Positions 18,151 to 26,719 are shown, numbered from the stretch's first letter. The stretch is DNA of 64,000 bases from Sinorhizobium sp. B11 (GCA_039725955.1 CP091034.1:3038001-3102000); one strand, 5' to 3'. The notes: a model not told the origin generated them from the sequence alone. Numbers and translations are program-made.

Positions 18151-19899
18151 TCAATAAGACACCAACAAGGCCGAGCCGTCTTCGCCAAATTCCGGCTCGA
18201 CACCAAGGATGGGGGCGGCGCGGCGAACGATGTTCTTGACCATGGGGGCTGCCGTATAGGCGGCGATACGCTGATGCTGCTCGCCGTCAAGCGGCTCGTC
18301 GCAGAAGGTCAGCACCACATATTTCGGATTGTCGATCGGGAACGCCGCCAGAAAAGCGTTGAAATTCAGGTTGCTGGCGTAGCGGCCGTTGACGACCTTG
18401 TCGGCCGTACCGGTCTTGCCACCGACATGGAATCCCGGCACATCGGCGTTGCGGCCGGAGCCCTTTACGCCATTCAGCTTGAAGAGATAGCGGATATCGT
18501 CGCTGGTGCTTTTCTTGACGACCATTTCGGCGACTTCATCGGCCTGCTCGCGATTGCGCGGCAAAAAGGTCGGCTCGATCAGCTTGCCGCCATTGATGAG
18601 CGCGGCACCGGCGACCGCCGTCTGCAGCGGCGTCGTGGCCACGCCATGGCCGAAGGAGATCGTGATCGAGTTGATCTTCTTCCAGACACGCGGCTGGCTC
18701 GGCATCTTCACTTCGGGAAGTTCCGTCTGCATCTTGGTCAGCAGGCCGAGGCGCGTCAGATAATCCTTCTGCATCTCCATGCCGACGATATCGATCATTC
18801 TTGCCGTCCCGATATTGGAAGAATATTCGAAGATTTCGGGCACGGTCAGCCAGCGGCGCTGGCCATGGAAGTCGTGAATGGTGAAGCCGCCGATGCGGAT
18901 CGGGTTGGTGGCGTCGAAACTGTCCTTCAGCGAGACCTTGCCGCTGTCGATCGCCATGGCGGTGGAAAAGGTCTTGAAAGTCGAGCCCATTTCGAACGTG
19001 CCGTTCGACATGCGGTTCAGCCAGCCGTCCTTGGAGCCTTCCTGCGGATTGTTGGGGTCGAAATCCGGCGCGGATGCCATGGCAATCACTTCGCCCGTAT
19101 GCGCATCCAGCACGACTGCCCCTGCCCCCTTGGCCTTGTAATTGACCACCGCATTGGCAACGACATCGCGCAGGATTGCCTGCACGCGCACGTCGATCGA
19201 AAGCCGCACCGGCTCCAACGGCTGGTTGCTCGTCATGCCGACCGAGGCGAGATCGGCGAGCCCCTGATCGTCTATATATTTTTCCATACCGGCAACGCCG
19301 CGGTTGTCGATATTGACGTAACCAAGGATATGCGCGGCCGTCGCGCCGCCCGGATAGAAGCGGCGCTTTTCCGGACGGAAGCCGATGCCGGGAATGCCGA
19401 GTGCCAGGATCTGGCTCTGCTGCTTCGGCGTCAGCTGACGGCGCAGCCAGGCGAAATGCGAGGTGCGGTTCGAGAGCTTCTTGTATGTGTCCTTGACGTC
19501 GAGGTCGGAAAGCACCGTCTGCAGCTTCTCGACTGCCTCGTCGGCATCGACGATCTTGTTCGGCTCGGCAAACAGCGAAACGGTGCGGATATCGGTCGCC
19601 AGCACTTCGCCGTTGCGATCGACAATATCGGGGCGCGATGCCATCAGCCGGTCGGGCGGCAGGATAGACGAGACCGATTCCGGCTCCTTCATCGCATATT
19701 CGACCATGCGGGCGCCGATGACGGCATAAAGCGCGGTAAACCCGACGATCAGCAGGCCGACACGGCTTCTGGCCTGCCCCGACTTGCGTTTGCGCGAGCC
19801 TTCGATCGCCATACCCGAGGGAGCGCCGAAACGATTGTAAACGCCGGCGGAAAAATGCGCCTGGCTCTTCAGCACCATGATGCGGGAAAGAAAGGACAT
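18151..19899 (-). CDS. ftsI: Septal transpeptidase FtsI (PBP3)
   Basis: Class B penicillin-binding protein that crosslinks septal peptidoglycan with FtsW. The 582-residue product has one N-terminal membrane anchor (about 47-64), a pedestal domain with RNGEVLATDIRT, and the transpeptidase domain with the active-site SXXK as S306-T-F-K309, SXN at S360-S-N362, and KTGTA at 495-499. The basic N-terminus is longer than in E. coli. The ATG shares its A with the ftsL stop (TAATG), implying coupling. A 64-base gap follows before murE. Confidence 0.95.
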   Translation of the reverse strand: MSFLSRIMVLKSQAHFSAGVYNRFGAPSGMAIEGSRKRKSGQARSRVGLLIVGFTALYAVIGARMVEYAMKEPESVSSILPPDRLMASRPDIVDRNGEVLATDIRTVSLFAEPNKIVDADEAVEKLQTVLSDLDVKDTYKKLSNRTSHFAWLRRQLTPKQQSQILALGIPGIGFRPEKRRFYPGGATAAHILGYVNIDNRGVAGMEKYIDDQGLADLASVGMTSNQPLEPVRLSIDVRVQAILRDVVANAVVNYKAKGAGAVVLDAHTGEVIAMASAPDFDPNNPQEGSKDGWLNRMSNGTFEMGSTFKTFSTAMAIDSGKVSLKDSFDATNPIRIGGFTIHDFHGQRRWLTVPEIFEYSSNIGTARMIDIVGMEMQKDYLTRLGLLTKMQTELPEVKMPSQPRVWKKINSITISFGHGVATTPLQTAVAGAALINGGKLIEPTFLPRNREQADEVAEMVVKKSTSDDIRYLFKLNGVKGSGRNADVPGFHVGGKTGTADKVVNGRYASNLNFNAFLAAFPIDNPKYVVLTFCDEPLDGEQHQRIAAYTAAPMVKNIVRRAAPILGVEPEFGEDGSALLVSY

Positions 19900-20324
19900 T
19901 ATTCCAGCGCCCCCGTCTCGATCTGGTCCGCGTCTTCGGCTTCGCGTGGCGCCCGCGTTGGGACCGGCTGAGACTTGGCGACGGCACCCGGCTTGGCGCC
20001 GGCCTTTGCTTCGGTAATGTCTGGCGGCGGAACCTGCGATTTCAGCATCGGCAACTCGCGCGCATGGGCAAGCGATGTCGAATCCGTCGGCTGCAACTGC
20101 AACTCGCTATTATAGGCATTGACCAGCCGCTCCAGCCGGTTCGGCTGCGACTGCAGCGCCCAGTCGGCCTTCAGGAGATCGATCGTGTCCTTCTCCAGCT
20201 TGATCTCCGCCTCGAGGCGGTGAACCTCCTCGAGCTTCAGCTCGGCGCGGTGCTTGATCGTATAGGTGACAGCGGCTGCCGCCGTCATGATGCCGATGAG
20301 GACAAGATCGAACGTTCTCAGCAT
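19899..20324 (-). CDS. ftsL: Cell division protein FtsL
   Basis: Small bitopic divisome protein of 141 residues that works with FtsB and FtsQ to activate FtsWI. It has a short N-terminus, one membrane helix (residues about 5-23, DLVLIGIMTAAAAVTYTIK), then a charged leucine-rich coiled coil (HRLEAEIKLEKDTIDLLKADW) and a Pro/Ala-rich tail. The assignment rests on this architecture and on the position between rsmH and ftsI, since FtsL sequences are poorly conserved. The ATG at 20324 is one base beyond the rsmH stop. Confidence 0.9.
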   Translation of the reverse strand: MLRTFDLVLIGIMTAAAAVTYTIKHRAELKLEEVHRLEAEIKLEKDTIDLLKADWALQSQPNRLERLVNAYNSELQLQPTDSTSLAHARELPMLKSQVPPPDITEAKAGAKPGAVAKSQPVPTRAPREAEDADQIETGALE

Positions 20325-20325
20325 A

Positions 20326-21351
20326 TCAAGCTCCAAGCTTTCCGAGGCTGGCAAGATTGGGGAATCCGAAGAGCGACATGTCTTCGGCTTCAGCGGGAGC
20401 GCTGGTGCGCTGGCCGGCGCGCAGCTTGGCGGAACGGGCGCGCGGATTGACCTGGGCCTCCTCTTCGCTGGCAGAAACCATCGGCTTGCCGACCGGCTCG
20501 AAGGTTGCGGCGCGCTCATGCGCAATGGGCAGGTGGCGGGAGCCGGAGGCCTTGCCGGCCCGGTCGGAGAAGAATTTCTTGACGACCCGGTCTTCCAGCG
20601 AATGGAACGTGACGACAACGAGACGACCGCCGGGCTTCAGAGCCCGCTCGGCGGCAAACAGTGCCTGCGCCAATTCGCCGAGTTCGTCATTGACGAAGAT
20701 GCGCAGCGCCTGAAAGACGCGCGTTGCCGGATGGATCTTGTCCTTCATCTTGCGCGGCGTCACCAGCTCGATAAGGCCGGCGAGATCCCGCGTCGTCTCG
20801 AAGGGCTTCTCGGCGCGATGCTTCTCGATGGCATGGGCGATGCGCGGCGCCTGGCTTTCCTCGCCGAGATAATGGAAGATCCTGATGAGATCGGCGACCT
20901 TGGCGCGATTGACGACATCGGCGGCAGAAACGCCTGAAACCGACATGCGCATGTCGAGCGGGCCGCTCTTTTGAAAGGAGAAGCCGCGCTCGGCCTCGTC
21001 GATCTGCATGGAGGAAACGCCGATATCGAGCACCACGCCGTCGAGCCCACCTTCCGGCGCATGATCGGCAAGTTGCGAAAACTGCGAATGGATGAGCTTG
21101 AGATGACCGCCATGAGCCGAGACAAGCGCCTGGCCCGCGGCAATCGCCGTCGGGTCGCGATCGAGCGCGATCACATCGGCGCCGACGCCAAGAATGGCGG
21201 AAGTGTATCCGCCCGCACCAAAAGTACCGTCAAGAATGACCTTGCCGGAAGAAGGCTCCAGCGCCGCAAGCACTTCCTTGAGAAGAACCGGAATGTGGCG
21301 AACCGGTCCGCCACCGGCTTCAGTTGAACCTCCGCCAGGATTCGCCACCAT
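20326..21351 (-). CDS. rsmH: 16S rRNA (cytosine-1402 N4)-methyltransferase RsmH
   Basis: SAM-dependent methyltransferase (formerly MraW) for N4 of C1402 in 16S rRNA. The 341-residue product has HIPVLLKEVL, the SAM-binding DGTFGAGGYTSAIL, LDRDPTAI, DIGVSSMQIDEAERGFSF, ATRVFQALRIFVNDEL and VVTFHSLEDRVVKKFF. The start is the ATG of MVANPGGG, 17 bases after mraZ. A much longer in-frame extension runs antiparallel through mraZ and is not a plausible start. Confidence 0.96.
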   Translation of the reverse strand: MVANPGGGSTEAGGGPVRHIPVLLKEVLAALEPSSGKVILDGTFGAGGYTSAILGVGADVIALDRDPTAIAAGQALVSAHGGHLKLIHSQFSQLADHAPEGGLDGVVLDIGVSSMQIDEAERGFSFQKSGPLDMRMSVSGVSAADVVNRAKVADLIRIFHYLGEESQAPRIAHAIEKHRAEKPFETTRDLAGLIELVTPRKMKDKIHPATRVFQALRIFVNDELGELAQALFAAERALKPGGRLVVVTFHSLEDRVVKKFFSDRAGKASGSRHLPIAHERAATFEPVGKPMVSASEEEAQVNPRARSAKLRAGQRTSAPAEAEDMSLFGFPNLASLGKLGA

Positions 21352-21368
21352 TCCGTTCCCTCGTCCTC

Positions 21369-21806
21369 TCAGGAACGCTTGCCCGCCAGCTTGCGCTCCC
21401 CTCGTGCCTGCGCCTGCGCGGCCGCGAATGCTTGCGGCTGCCAGAGCTGAAAGTGATCCGCCCGACCCACGAAGGTCACCTCGTCCGAAACGCCGGTGAA
21501 GTCGCGAATGAAATCCGTGACCATCAACCGCCCCTCGGCGTCGAGCTTCATGAAGACCCCGCCCCCATGAATGAGAAGCGACATCTCGCTTGCCTCCGGC
21601 GAAAACGGATCTTCCGCCGCAATCTGCCGCTCGAACCTCTCCAGAAGATCCGGGCCGCCGACGCTGATCGCCGGAAACACAAAATCCTGGAAGCAGTAAA
21701 GCTCCGGGATATTGCGCTGCGCCAGCACGGAACGAAACGCCGCCGGCACAGAAACCCGGCCCTTGGTATCGATCCTGTTGGTCGCATTCGAAAGGAAGCG
21801 GCTCAT
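21369..21806 (-). CDS. mraZ: Transcriptional regulator MraZ
   Basis: First gene of the dcw cluster; a SpoVT/AbrB-fold DNA-binding protein that represses its own operon in E. coli. The 145-residue product contains two tandem MraZ repeats with the DXXXR-type signatures NRIDTKGRVSVPAAFR (N-terminal) and KLDAEGRLMVTDFIR (C-terminal). I prefer the ATG giving MSRFLSNATNRID; two further in-frame starts (21818 and 21845) cannot be excluded and none has a strong ribosome binding site. Four TGGGN repeats lie upstream. Confidence 0.93.
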   Translation of the reverse strand: MSRFLSNATNRIDTKGRVSVPAAFRSVLAQRNIPELYCFQDFVFPAISVGGPDLLERFERQIAAEDPFSPEASEMSLLIHGGGVFMKLDAEGRLMVTDFIRDFTGVSDEVTFVGRADHFQLWQPQAFAAAQAQARGERKLAGKRS

Positions 21807-21982
21807 GACACGAAACATCCGTTTCCGAAAGAGCCCGGAAAGCATTTTGCCGCCCGAAACCCCTTAAGTCAGGCACAGCTTCGCAAGCCGGAAGAACCAG
21901 GATCCTCCCGACGCTTCCGGTCCGGAAGGCGCCTTTGCTTTGCGATGAATGGGCAGATGATTGCCCTGATGCAGTGCGCATT

Positions 21983-22038
21983 TGGGATAGCATGGGACCA
22001 TATGGGCGTCAATGGGATGAGCCCCTTTTAAGGTGGGC
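21983..22038. promoter_or_regulatory. MraZ operator: four TGGGN repeats, 10-bp period
   Basis: On the plus strand TGGGA, TGGGA, TGGGC and TGGGA begin at 21983, 21993, 22003 and 22013, each separated by exactly five bases. A fifth TGGGC begins at 22034, one base out of phase after a missing repeat. E. coli MraZ is known to bind TGGGN repeats separated by 5 bases upstream of its own gene. The array is about 177-230 bases upstream of mraZ; relative to the gene the repeats read as CCCA. Confidence 0.75.
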
Positions 22039-22068
22039 GCAGTATCGAACATTTATAAGCTGTTAAGT

Positions 22069-22083
22069 TTAACAAAGGGTTAG
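22069..22083 (+). promoter_or_regulatory. Near-CtrA motif upstream of mraZ
   Basis: TTAA (22069-22072), seven bases, then TTAG (22080-22083): one mismatch from the TTAA-N7-TTAA CtrA core. It is next to the TTATAAAT segment that may be the mraZ -10 region. Short degenerate motifs of this kind also occur by chance. Confidence 0.25.
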
Positions 22084-22236
22084 GAAAGCGATTCTCCGAC
22101 GCCGCCTGAAGTACCGCAGCCGAACGAGAAAATCGGCCGCGCAAGACCCGTGAGACCTCGCCTCGGTTTCAGGCATTTCAATGACTTGTCAGGAAAGAAA
22201 TCGGATTTTGCGGCAATGGAAACGCCGCGGTGTTAA

Positions 22237-22632
22237 TCGCCAGTTGGCCTGTAAGCCGGGTTCTGTATGGCTCCGGCGAACCGGAACGTGGCAGCCATTC
22301 ATCTGGGACAGCGCTTGCACGCTGCCTCACGCAACCCACCCGGATGACTGACCCAGAAACAGGCCGGAAGGCTTTCGCCAACCGCGTCATCCCTATTCGG
22401 TTTTGCTCCCGGTGGGGTTTACCGTGCCATATCCGTTGCCGGAGATGCGGTGGGCTCTTACCCCACCCTTTCACCCTTACCTGTCATGACAGGCGGTTTG
22501 CTTTCTGTGGCACTTTCCCTGAGGTCGCCCTCGCCGGACGTTATCCGGCACCGTGTTTCCGTGGAGCCCGGACTTTCCTCACCCTACCGCCTTTCGGCAT
22601 TGGTAAAGCGCGGCTGCCCGGCCAACTGGCAG
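22237..22632 (-). ncRNA. rnpB: RNase P RNA, bacterial class A
   Basis: Catalytic RNA that removes 5' leaders from tRNA precursors. On the minus strand the universally conserved 5' segment GAGGAAAGTCCGGGC occupies 22566-22580, and the conserved 3' segment ACAGAACCCGGCTTA occupies 22251-22265. The ends pair perfectly as helix P1: 22620-22630 with 22238-22248 (11 bp, GCCAGTTGGCC). The length of about 396 bases fits alphaproteobacterial RNase P RNA. The exact 5' end is inferred from P1 and from a promoter-like sequence just upstream. Confidence 0.95.
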
Positions 22633-22639
22633 GGGCTCC

Positions 22640-22667
22640 CTTAAACGAGGAAGCCCGCAAAAGCCAA
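22640..22667 (-). promoter_or_regulatory. Putative rnpB promoter
   Basis: On the minus strand, TTGGCT (22662-22667) and TTTAAG (22640-22645) are separated by 16 bases and lie 7-8 bases before the inferred RNase P RNA 5' end. The match to sigma-70 consensus is moderate. Confidence 0.45.
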
Positions 22668-22686
22668 CGAAATATCGGGGGCAGGC

Positions 22687-23862
22687 TTAACGGAAATAAG
22701 GTGCGAAATCCGTGGCGTAGCCCTGATCCTTGATTCCGCCTGCCAGAATGAGCTCGGCCCCCAGCCTGCCGATCTCGTCGGAGCTCTTGGCTGACGTTCC
22801 CATGCAGCCGGTCAGAACAGCGATATGCGGCGAAGCGGTATAGCCGATCATCGGGTAGCGGCTCCTGGTATAGGAGACGACGCAGGATGCACTGGAAATG
22901 GACCGCGCCTCGAGTTCGGGCAATATGCGTGCGACAATGCTCTTGAAGTGTTCGCGGGCAACCTCCCTCCCGTCGGTGCGGAACCAGGCACGCATGTCCT
23001 TGTCGTTGTTCAGCACGAGATTGTCCGGATCACCACCGATCTTCAGATAGATCTTGCCATCGGAGTAACGGATTGGCGGCAGCAGATAGATATCGATGCC
23101 GGGTGCATCGAGGATTAGCGACGGCATGCCGGCAAAGCGGTGTGCATCCTCTTCCGCCACCTCGAAAAGGGTCACGGTGCGCCCGTAAACCGTCATATCA
23201 ACGGATTGCGGCAAGAGATTCTGCGAAATGGAAAAACCACCGGCCGCAAGCAGCACTTTCTCGGCTCGCCAAACCTCGCCGCCATCAGTCGTGACGACAG
23301 CCACCCCACCCTCCTCCCGGATCGAGGTGGCGTGATCGCGGATGACAGTCGCACCTGCCTTTTCCAAGAGCAGCGACTGCGCCTTTACCAGCTTGCGCGG
23401 ACTGATATGGCCTGCGCCCTTTGCTTGGAAAATGCCGGTGCTGCCGGCAGGAAAATCAAAGTAGGGAAATTGCCTCCTCAGCCCGGCTTCCTCGAAAGAA
23501 GCCGTGTCGACACCGAGCGAGGTTGCAGCCCGTCGCGTGGCGGCAAGATAATCGCTGGCCGGAGGCCCCACAGCGAGGCAGCCGGCTTGCGTATAGAAAT
23601 CAACGCCACTTTCTTCGGCAATCTCGCCATAGCGGGCGATGGAGCGGTTGGCGAGCAAGGCCCAGTCGCGGTCCGGATCGATGGTGCGGGTGATGCGGCC
23701 TTCGTCATAGTGACTGGCGAAGACGCCTTCATGCGCCTTGCGGTCTTCAGGCTCATCCGGGCCGATGACGGCAACGCCGTCGGTCCGGCGGGCCAGATAT
23801 TTTGCGGCCGCGGCACCCATCATGCCGCGGCCGATAACGATGAACCTGAAGTCGACTGCCAT
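22687..23862 (-). CDS. FAD-dependent oxidoreductase (DAO / sarcosine oxidase-like)
   Basis: Flavoprotein of 391 residues from the D-amino acid oxidase-like family. The N-terminal FIVIGRGMMGAAAAKYLA binds the FAD ADP moiety; a second cofactor segment KVLLAAGGFS is near residue 210, and CVVSYTRSRYPMIGY followed by VLTGCMGTSAKSSDEIG resembles the C-terminal region of monomeric sarcosine and N-methyltryptophan oxidases, where a Cys carries covalent FAD. It probably oxidises a secondary or primary amine; the substrate is unknown. It ends 55 bases before the rnpB 5' end and has no close operon partner. Confidence 0.75.
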   Translation of the reverse strand: MAVDFRFIVIGRGMMGAAAAKYLARRTDGVAVIGPDEPEDRKAHEGVFASHYDEGRITRTIDPDRDWALLANRSIARYGEIAEESGVDFYTQAGCLAVGPPASDYLAATRRAATSLGVDTASFEEAGLRRQFPYFDFPAGSTGIFQAKGAGHISPRKLVKAQSLLLEKAGATVIRDHATSIREEGGVAVVTTDGGEVWRAEKVLLAAGGFSISQNLLPQSVDMTVYGRTVTLFEVAEEDAHRFAGMPSLILDAPGIDIYLLPPIRYSDGKIYLKIGGDPDNLVLNNDKDMRAWFRTDGREVAREHFKSIVARILPELEARSISSASCVVSYTRSRYPMIGYTASPHIAVLTGCMGTSAKSSDEIGRLGAELILAGGIKDQGYATDFAPYFR

Positions 23863-23943
23863 ATCTCACCTCTTTTGGAGGTAGCGATAGCATGGCAATC
23901 GCCGTGAAGCATCAAGCTCCTGTCAGAGACGGGCGCCTGCGGT

Positions 23944-24561
23944 TCAGAGCATCGCAAGAACCTTGCCGCAATAGGATTTGGAGACAGGGTTCATGCGCGT
24001 CGCGCCGTGGCCGGCATTGTACTTGAGGATGGTATTGCAGGTCTGCCCACCACCGAGATCATGGGCGGCCGCCAGGTACTTCATGCCGTACTTGATGTTG
24101 GTTTCCGGATCGAACAGGCCCTTGGCGCTGCCGGAATAGCCCATCATGCGGGCTGTTGCCGGCTTGATCTGCATCAGGCCGATCTCGCCGTGGGTACCGC
24201 GCGCCATCGGATTGAAATTGCTTTCGACACGGATGACGGCAGTCGCAAGAGCCACCGGCACATCATATTGATTGGCATATTTGCTGATCAGTGCGGAATA
24301 GGAATCGCCGGAAACTTCGGCGACGGGATAGCCGCTCTGGCGCTCGACCGTCTTCAGCGGACGCTGCGCTTTCTTCTGCACGCGCTGCGCCGTCTTCTGC
24401 GGGCGTTCTTTCTCGTGCACGCGCTCCGCAGTCTTCTGCGGACGCTCGATTTTCTTCACAGGCGCATCGGCCCGCACACCCCAGTCATTCGCAAAGGCAA
24501 AGCTATTTCCTGCCAGCACCATGCCAACGCATGCTGCAGCAACAACAATCAGTTTTCTCAT
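23944..24561 (-). CDS. Secreted lytic transglycosylase (SLT) with basic repeat linker
   Basis: Predicted periplasmic peptidoglycan lyase of 205 residues. A signal peptide (residues 1-24, ending SFAFA) precedes a strongly basic linker made of three 14-residue repeats built on RPQKTAXRV (about residues 38-76). The SLT domain follows (about 88-205), with the catalytic Glu in VIRVESNFNP, then GEIGLMQIKPATARMMGY and the C-terminal ILKYNAGHGA. The start MRKLIVV was chosen for the signal peptide. The basic repeats may hold the enzyme to peptidoglycan or lipopolysaccharide; that is inference. Confidence 0.88.
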   Translation of the reverse strand: MRKLIVVAAACVGMVLAGNSFAFANDWGVRADAPVKKIERPQKTAERVHEKERPQKTAQRVQKKAQRPLKTVERQSGYPVAEVSGDSYSALISKYANQYDVPVALATAVIRVESNFNPMARGTHGEIGLMQIKPATARMMGYSGSAKGLFDPETNIKYGMKYLAAAHDLGGGQTCNTILKYNAGHGATRMNPVSKSYCGKVLAML

Positions 24562-24824
24562 GTAGTCTTGATCACTCCGACCCAAAGAATTACCGGACTG
24601 CGCGCCTCGCGGTCCTGATGTATTCCTGACCAATAACTGATCAGGCCTCGCAGCAATTCTTATCGTTTCACATGACGCCTTCGATTTAGCTTGGGAACAA
24701 CCATCGGCGTCGCTTAGCGGAAGCCCTTAGACCATCGCAATGAGGAGATAATAGGGAAATGATGTGGCAGTCCGAATTTCGCGCCCAAACATGGAAAATC
24801 GGTAATGTTGGAAACAGTGAAAAA

Positions 24825-25586
24825 TCAGGAGTAACGCGGCAGCGCCGAGAGCAGGCGATGCAGCGTGTCGATCGTCGAGAAATCGGCGATTCCGTCCACC
24901 TGTTCGGGGCGGAAATGCCGCTGGAAGGCCTCCACGTCACCCGCCGTCCTATCACTGAATTCGCCCGTGATCTCAGTGCCGTAACCATAAAGCGAGAGCA
25001 TGGATTGCAGCGCCTCGATCGGTTGCCCGCGGTCACCGCGCTGGAAGAAGCGGCCGCCGGTAATAGCGGCCGGTTCCACCCAATGGCCGACGCCAGCCTC
25101 GTAGAGTTCGCGCCAGGGGAATTTTTCGCCGGGATCGACCTTGCGAACGGGGGCGACATCGGAGTGCCCAAGCACCCTTTCAGGCACGATTGACCAGCGA
25201 TCGCCGCAATCACGACATAATTCGATCACGGCAGCAATCTGCTCATTCGGGTAATCTGGAAGCCCGCCCGGATGGCCGGCATTGGCGATCTCGATGCCGA
25301 TCGACCGCGAATTGATATCCGTCTCGCCGTGCCAGAAGCTCTTGCCCGCATGCCACGCGCGGCGGCTCTCCGGCACGAGTTGCAGGACCTCACCGTCAGG
25401 CTGCACGAAATAATGGCTGGAAACCTGGCTTTCATCCCGACAGAGCCAGTCGAGCGCTCCTTCAGCGCTCGGCATGCCGGTATAATGCAGCAGGATCATA
25501 TCGGGTTTTTGGCCATCGGCACGTTCGCCATGGTTCGGCGAAGGCTGGACGCGCGCTCGGCTGTAATCGGCCTCGAATGAGGTCAT
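24825..25586 (-). CDS. N-acetylmuramoyl-L-alanine amidase (AmpD-like) with PG-binding domain
   Basis: Zinc amidase of 253 residues that cleaves the MurNAc-L-Ala bond. The Amidase_2 domain (about 25-165) shows the first metal ligand in ILLHYTGM, HAGKSFWHG, and the second ligand in VLGHSDVAPVRKVDPGEKFPW. A C-terminal PG_binding_1 domain (about 180-245, ALQSMLSLYGYG and VEAFQRHFRPEQVDG) is added. No signal peptide is visible, so it probably recycles anhydromuropeptides in the cytoplasm as AmpD does. The ATG overlaps the stop of the upstream DnaJ-domain gene by four bases. Confidence 0.9.
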   Translation of the reverse strand: MTSFEADYSRARVQPSPNHGERADGQKPDMILLHYTGMPSAEGALDWLCRDESQVSSHYFVQPDGEVLQLVPESRRAWHAGKSFWHGETDINSRSIGIEIANAGHPGGLPDYPNEQIAAVIELCRDCGDRWSIVPERVLGHSDVAPVRKVDPGEKFPWRELYEAGVGHWVEPAAITGGRFFQRGDRGQPIEALQSMLSLYGYGTEITGEFSDRTAGDVEAFQRHFRPEQVDGIADFSTIDTLHRLLSALPRYS

Positions 25587-26290
25587 GCGGCGCGGCGTTC
25601 CTTTTCGATCGCCGCATAAGCGTCGTTCAGCGCTGCCATCCGTTCATTGGCAATCGCATGAAACTCTTCCGGCACGCCGCGCGAGATCAGCCGATCCGGA
25701 TGATGCTCGCTGACGAGCACATGGTAGTGGCGGCGGATGGTCGGGAAATCGTCTGCCGGCGAAACGCCGAGAACCTTGTAGGGGTCGCGCCCATCGGAGA
25801 CGTGGCGGGCGGCGATCTGATCGAAGCGGGCGTCGCTCATCTGGAAGATTTCCGCGATATGGCGCAGGAAATACATTTCATTCTCGTGGATCAGCCCGTC
25901 CGCCTTGGCAATATGGAACAGGCCATCGAGCACGTCTTCCAGAACCGGGCAATTGGCAGCGCAGGTCGAGCAGAGCGTCGACAGCTTGGCCGCATAGGCT
26001 TCGTAACCGGCAACGTCCTGGCGGGCGAGATTATAGAGGCGCGCGACATTCTTTGCTTCGCTCGGCGGAAACTCGAAAATATCGCGGAAAGCCTGAACTT
26101 CCTTTTCGCTGACAATGCCATCGGCTTTTGCCATCTTGGCCGAAAGCGCGATGACGGCTACGGAAAAGGCGACCTTGCGGCGCGTCTCCGGATCGCCTTC
26201 GAAAACTGTTCGAATAGCCTCGACCACCGCAAAGAGCGCATTGCCCGCGGTATTGCCAATGGCATTCACCAGTTTTTCCCAGAAAGACAT
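25583..26290 (-). CDS. TerB-like and C-terminal DnaJ domain protein (DjlA-like)
   Basis: Co-chaperone-type protein of 235 residues. The middle region (about 35-150) is a TerB-like helical domain with AVIALSAKMAKADGIVSEKEVQAF and the matching second repeat FHIAKADGLIHENEMYFL. The C-terminus (about 168-235) is a J domain with DPYKVLGVSPADD and the HPD tripeptide in SEHHPDRL, the site that stimulates DnaK ATPase. Unlike E. coli DjlA it has no N-terminal membrane segment. I chose MSFWEKLV, six bases after GAGAAG. It is coupled to the amidase gene downstream. Confidence 0.85.
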   Translation of the reverse strand: MSFWEKLVNAIGNTAGNALFAVVEAIRTVFEGDPETRRKVAFSVAVIALSAKMAKADGIVSEKEVQAFRDIFEFPPSEAKNVARLYNLARQDVAGYEAYAAKLSTLCSTCAANCPVLEDVLDGLFHIAKADGLIHENEMYFLRHIAEIFQMSDARFDQIAARHVSDGRDPYKVLGVSPADDFPTIRRHYHVLVSEHHPDRLISRGVPEEFHAIANERMAALNDAYAAIEKERRAA

Positions 26291-26719
26291 CGTCATCTTC
26301 TCGCAATGCAGCAAGTTCTAGAAGAAACACCTTGACCAAATAATCGTTGCCATTGCAAGGCGGCTATTGGTCGTAGGTTTGAAAACAGTTTTCACAATTC
26401 GGTAATTGTCGCTGATCCCGCGACCATCCGCTGTGTCCGCTATTTTCTGTATTATTCGCACAACGCCCGGCGATTTCCACAACACTTATGGATAGGTGGA
26501 CCGGCATTGAACCGATTATATCGACGGTTCCGGCACCTGCACTGCAGAATGGTCCGTTTTTCGTAAATTCTTTACTTTACAGGGCACTTTCCCTGCCGCA
26601 TCCATGCGTTACCGGAAGCATGTCGCGCAAAAACGTGCAGCGGTTTGCGATACCGGCATGCGTAAAACAGAGACTTGAGCCGCCGCAATCGCGCGCATCG
26701 GGCGCCAAAGGAGGGATCT
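26291..26719. other. Intergenic region upstream of pfp
   Basis: A 429-base region with divergent genes on each side. It holds small inverted repeats ACAATT/AATTGT (26394-26409) and GAACCG/CGGTTC (26509-26530, 10-base spacer), and a palindromic repeat element (26613-26668). No gene is supported. Confidence 0.5.
26613..26668. repeat. Palindromic rhizobial intergenic repeat (RIME-like)
   Basis: The left arm around GCATGTCGCGCAAA (26618-26631) and the right arm around TTTGCGATACCGGCATGC (26644-26661) form an imperfect hairpin with a GCAGCGG-containing loop. From memory, closely similar sequences (GACATGC, CGCAAA, GCAGCGGTTT) recur between genes in Rhizobium and Agrobacterium genomes. It lies 50-105 bases upstream of pfp. 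The family name is from memory and needs a search. Confidence 0.5.

Larger units (their letters stand above)
21807..22236. other. mraZ promoter region
   Basis: This 430-base stretch between mraZ and rnpB has no gene. It contains the TGGGN repeat array (21983-22038), a near-CtrA motif (22069-22083), an AT-rich TTATAAAT on the minus strand at about 22051-22058 that could serve as a -10 region for mraZ, and a weak 5-bp GCGGC/GCCGC hairpin (22209-22227) just past the 3' end of rnpB that may end that RNA. Confidence 0.5.

Noticed and set aside
17881..19971. Plus-strand frame of 696 codons opposite ftsI and the murE start
   Set aside because: Complementary to the FtsI transpeptidase domain; the composition and lack of domain features show it is a codon-bias artefact.
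21352..21993. N-terminal extension of RsmH through mraZ
   Set aside because: The extension runs in another frame of mraZ and is not methyltransferase-like; the normal RsmH start is at 21351.
26470..26495. TTTCCACAAC and TTATGGATA considered as DnaA boxes or an origin
   Set aside because: Only loose matches to TTATCCACA, no cluster and no replication genes nearby.
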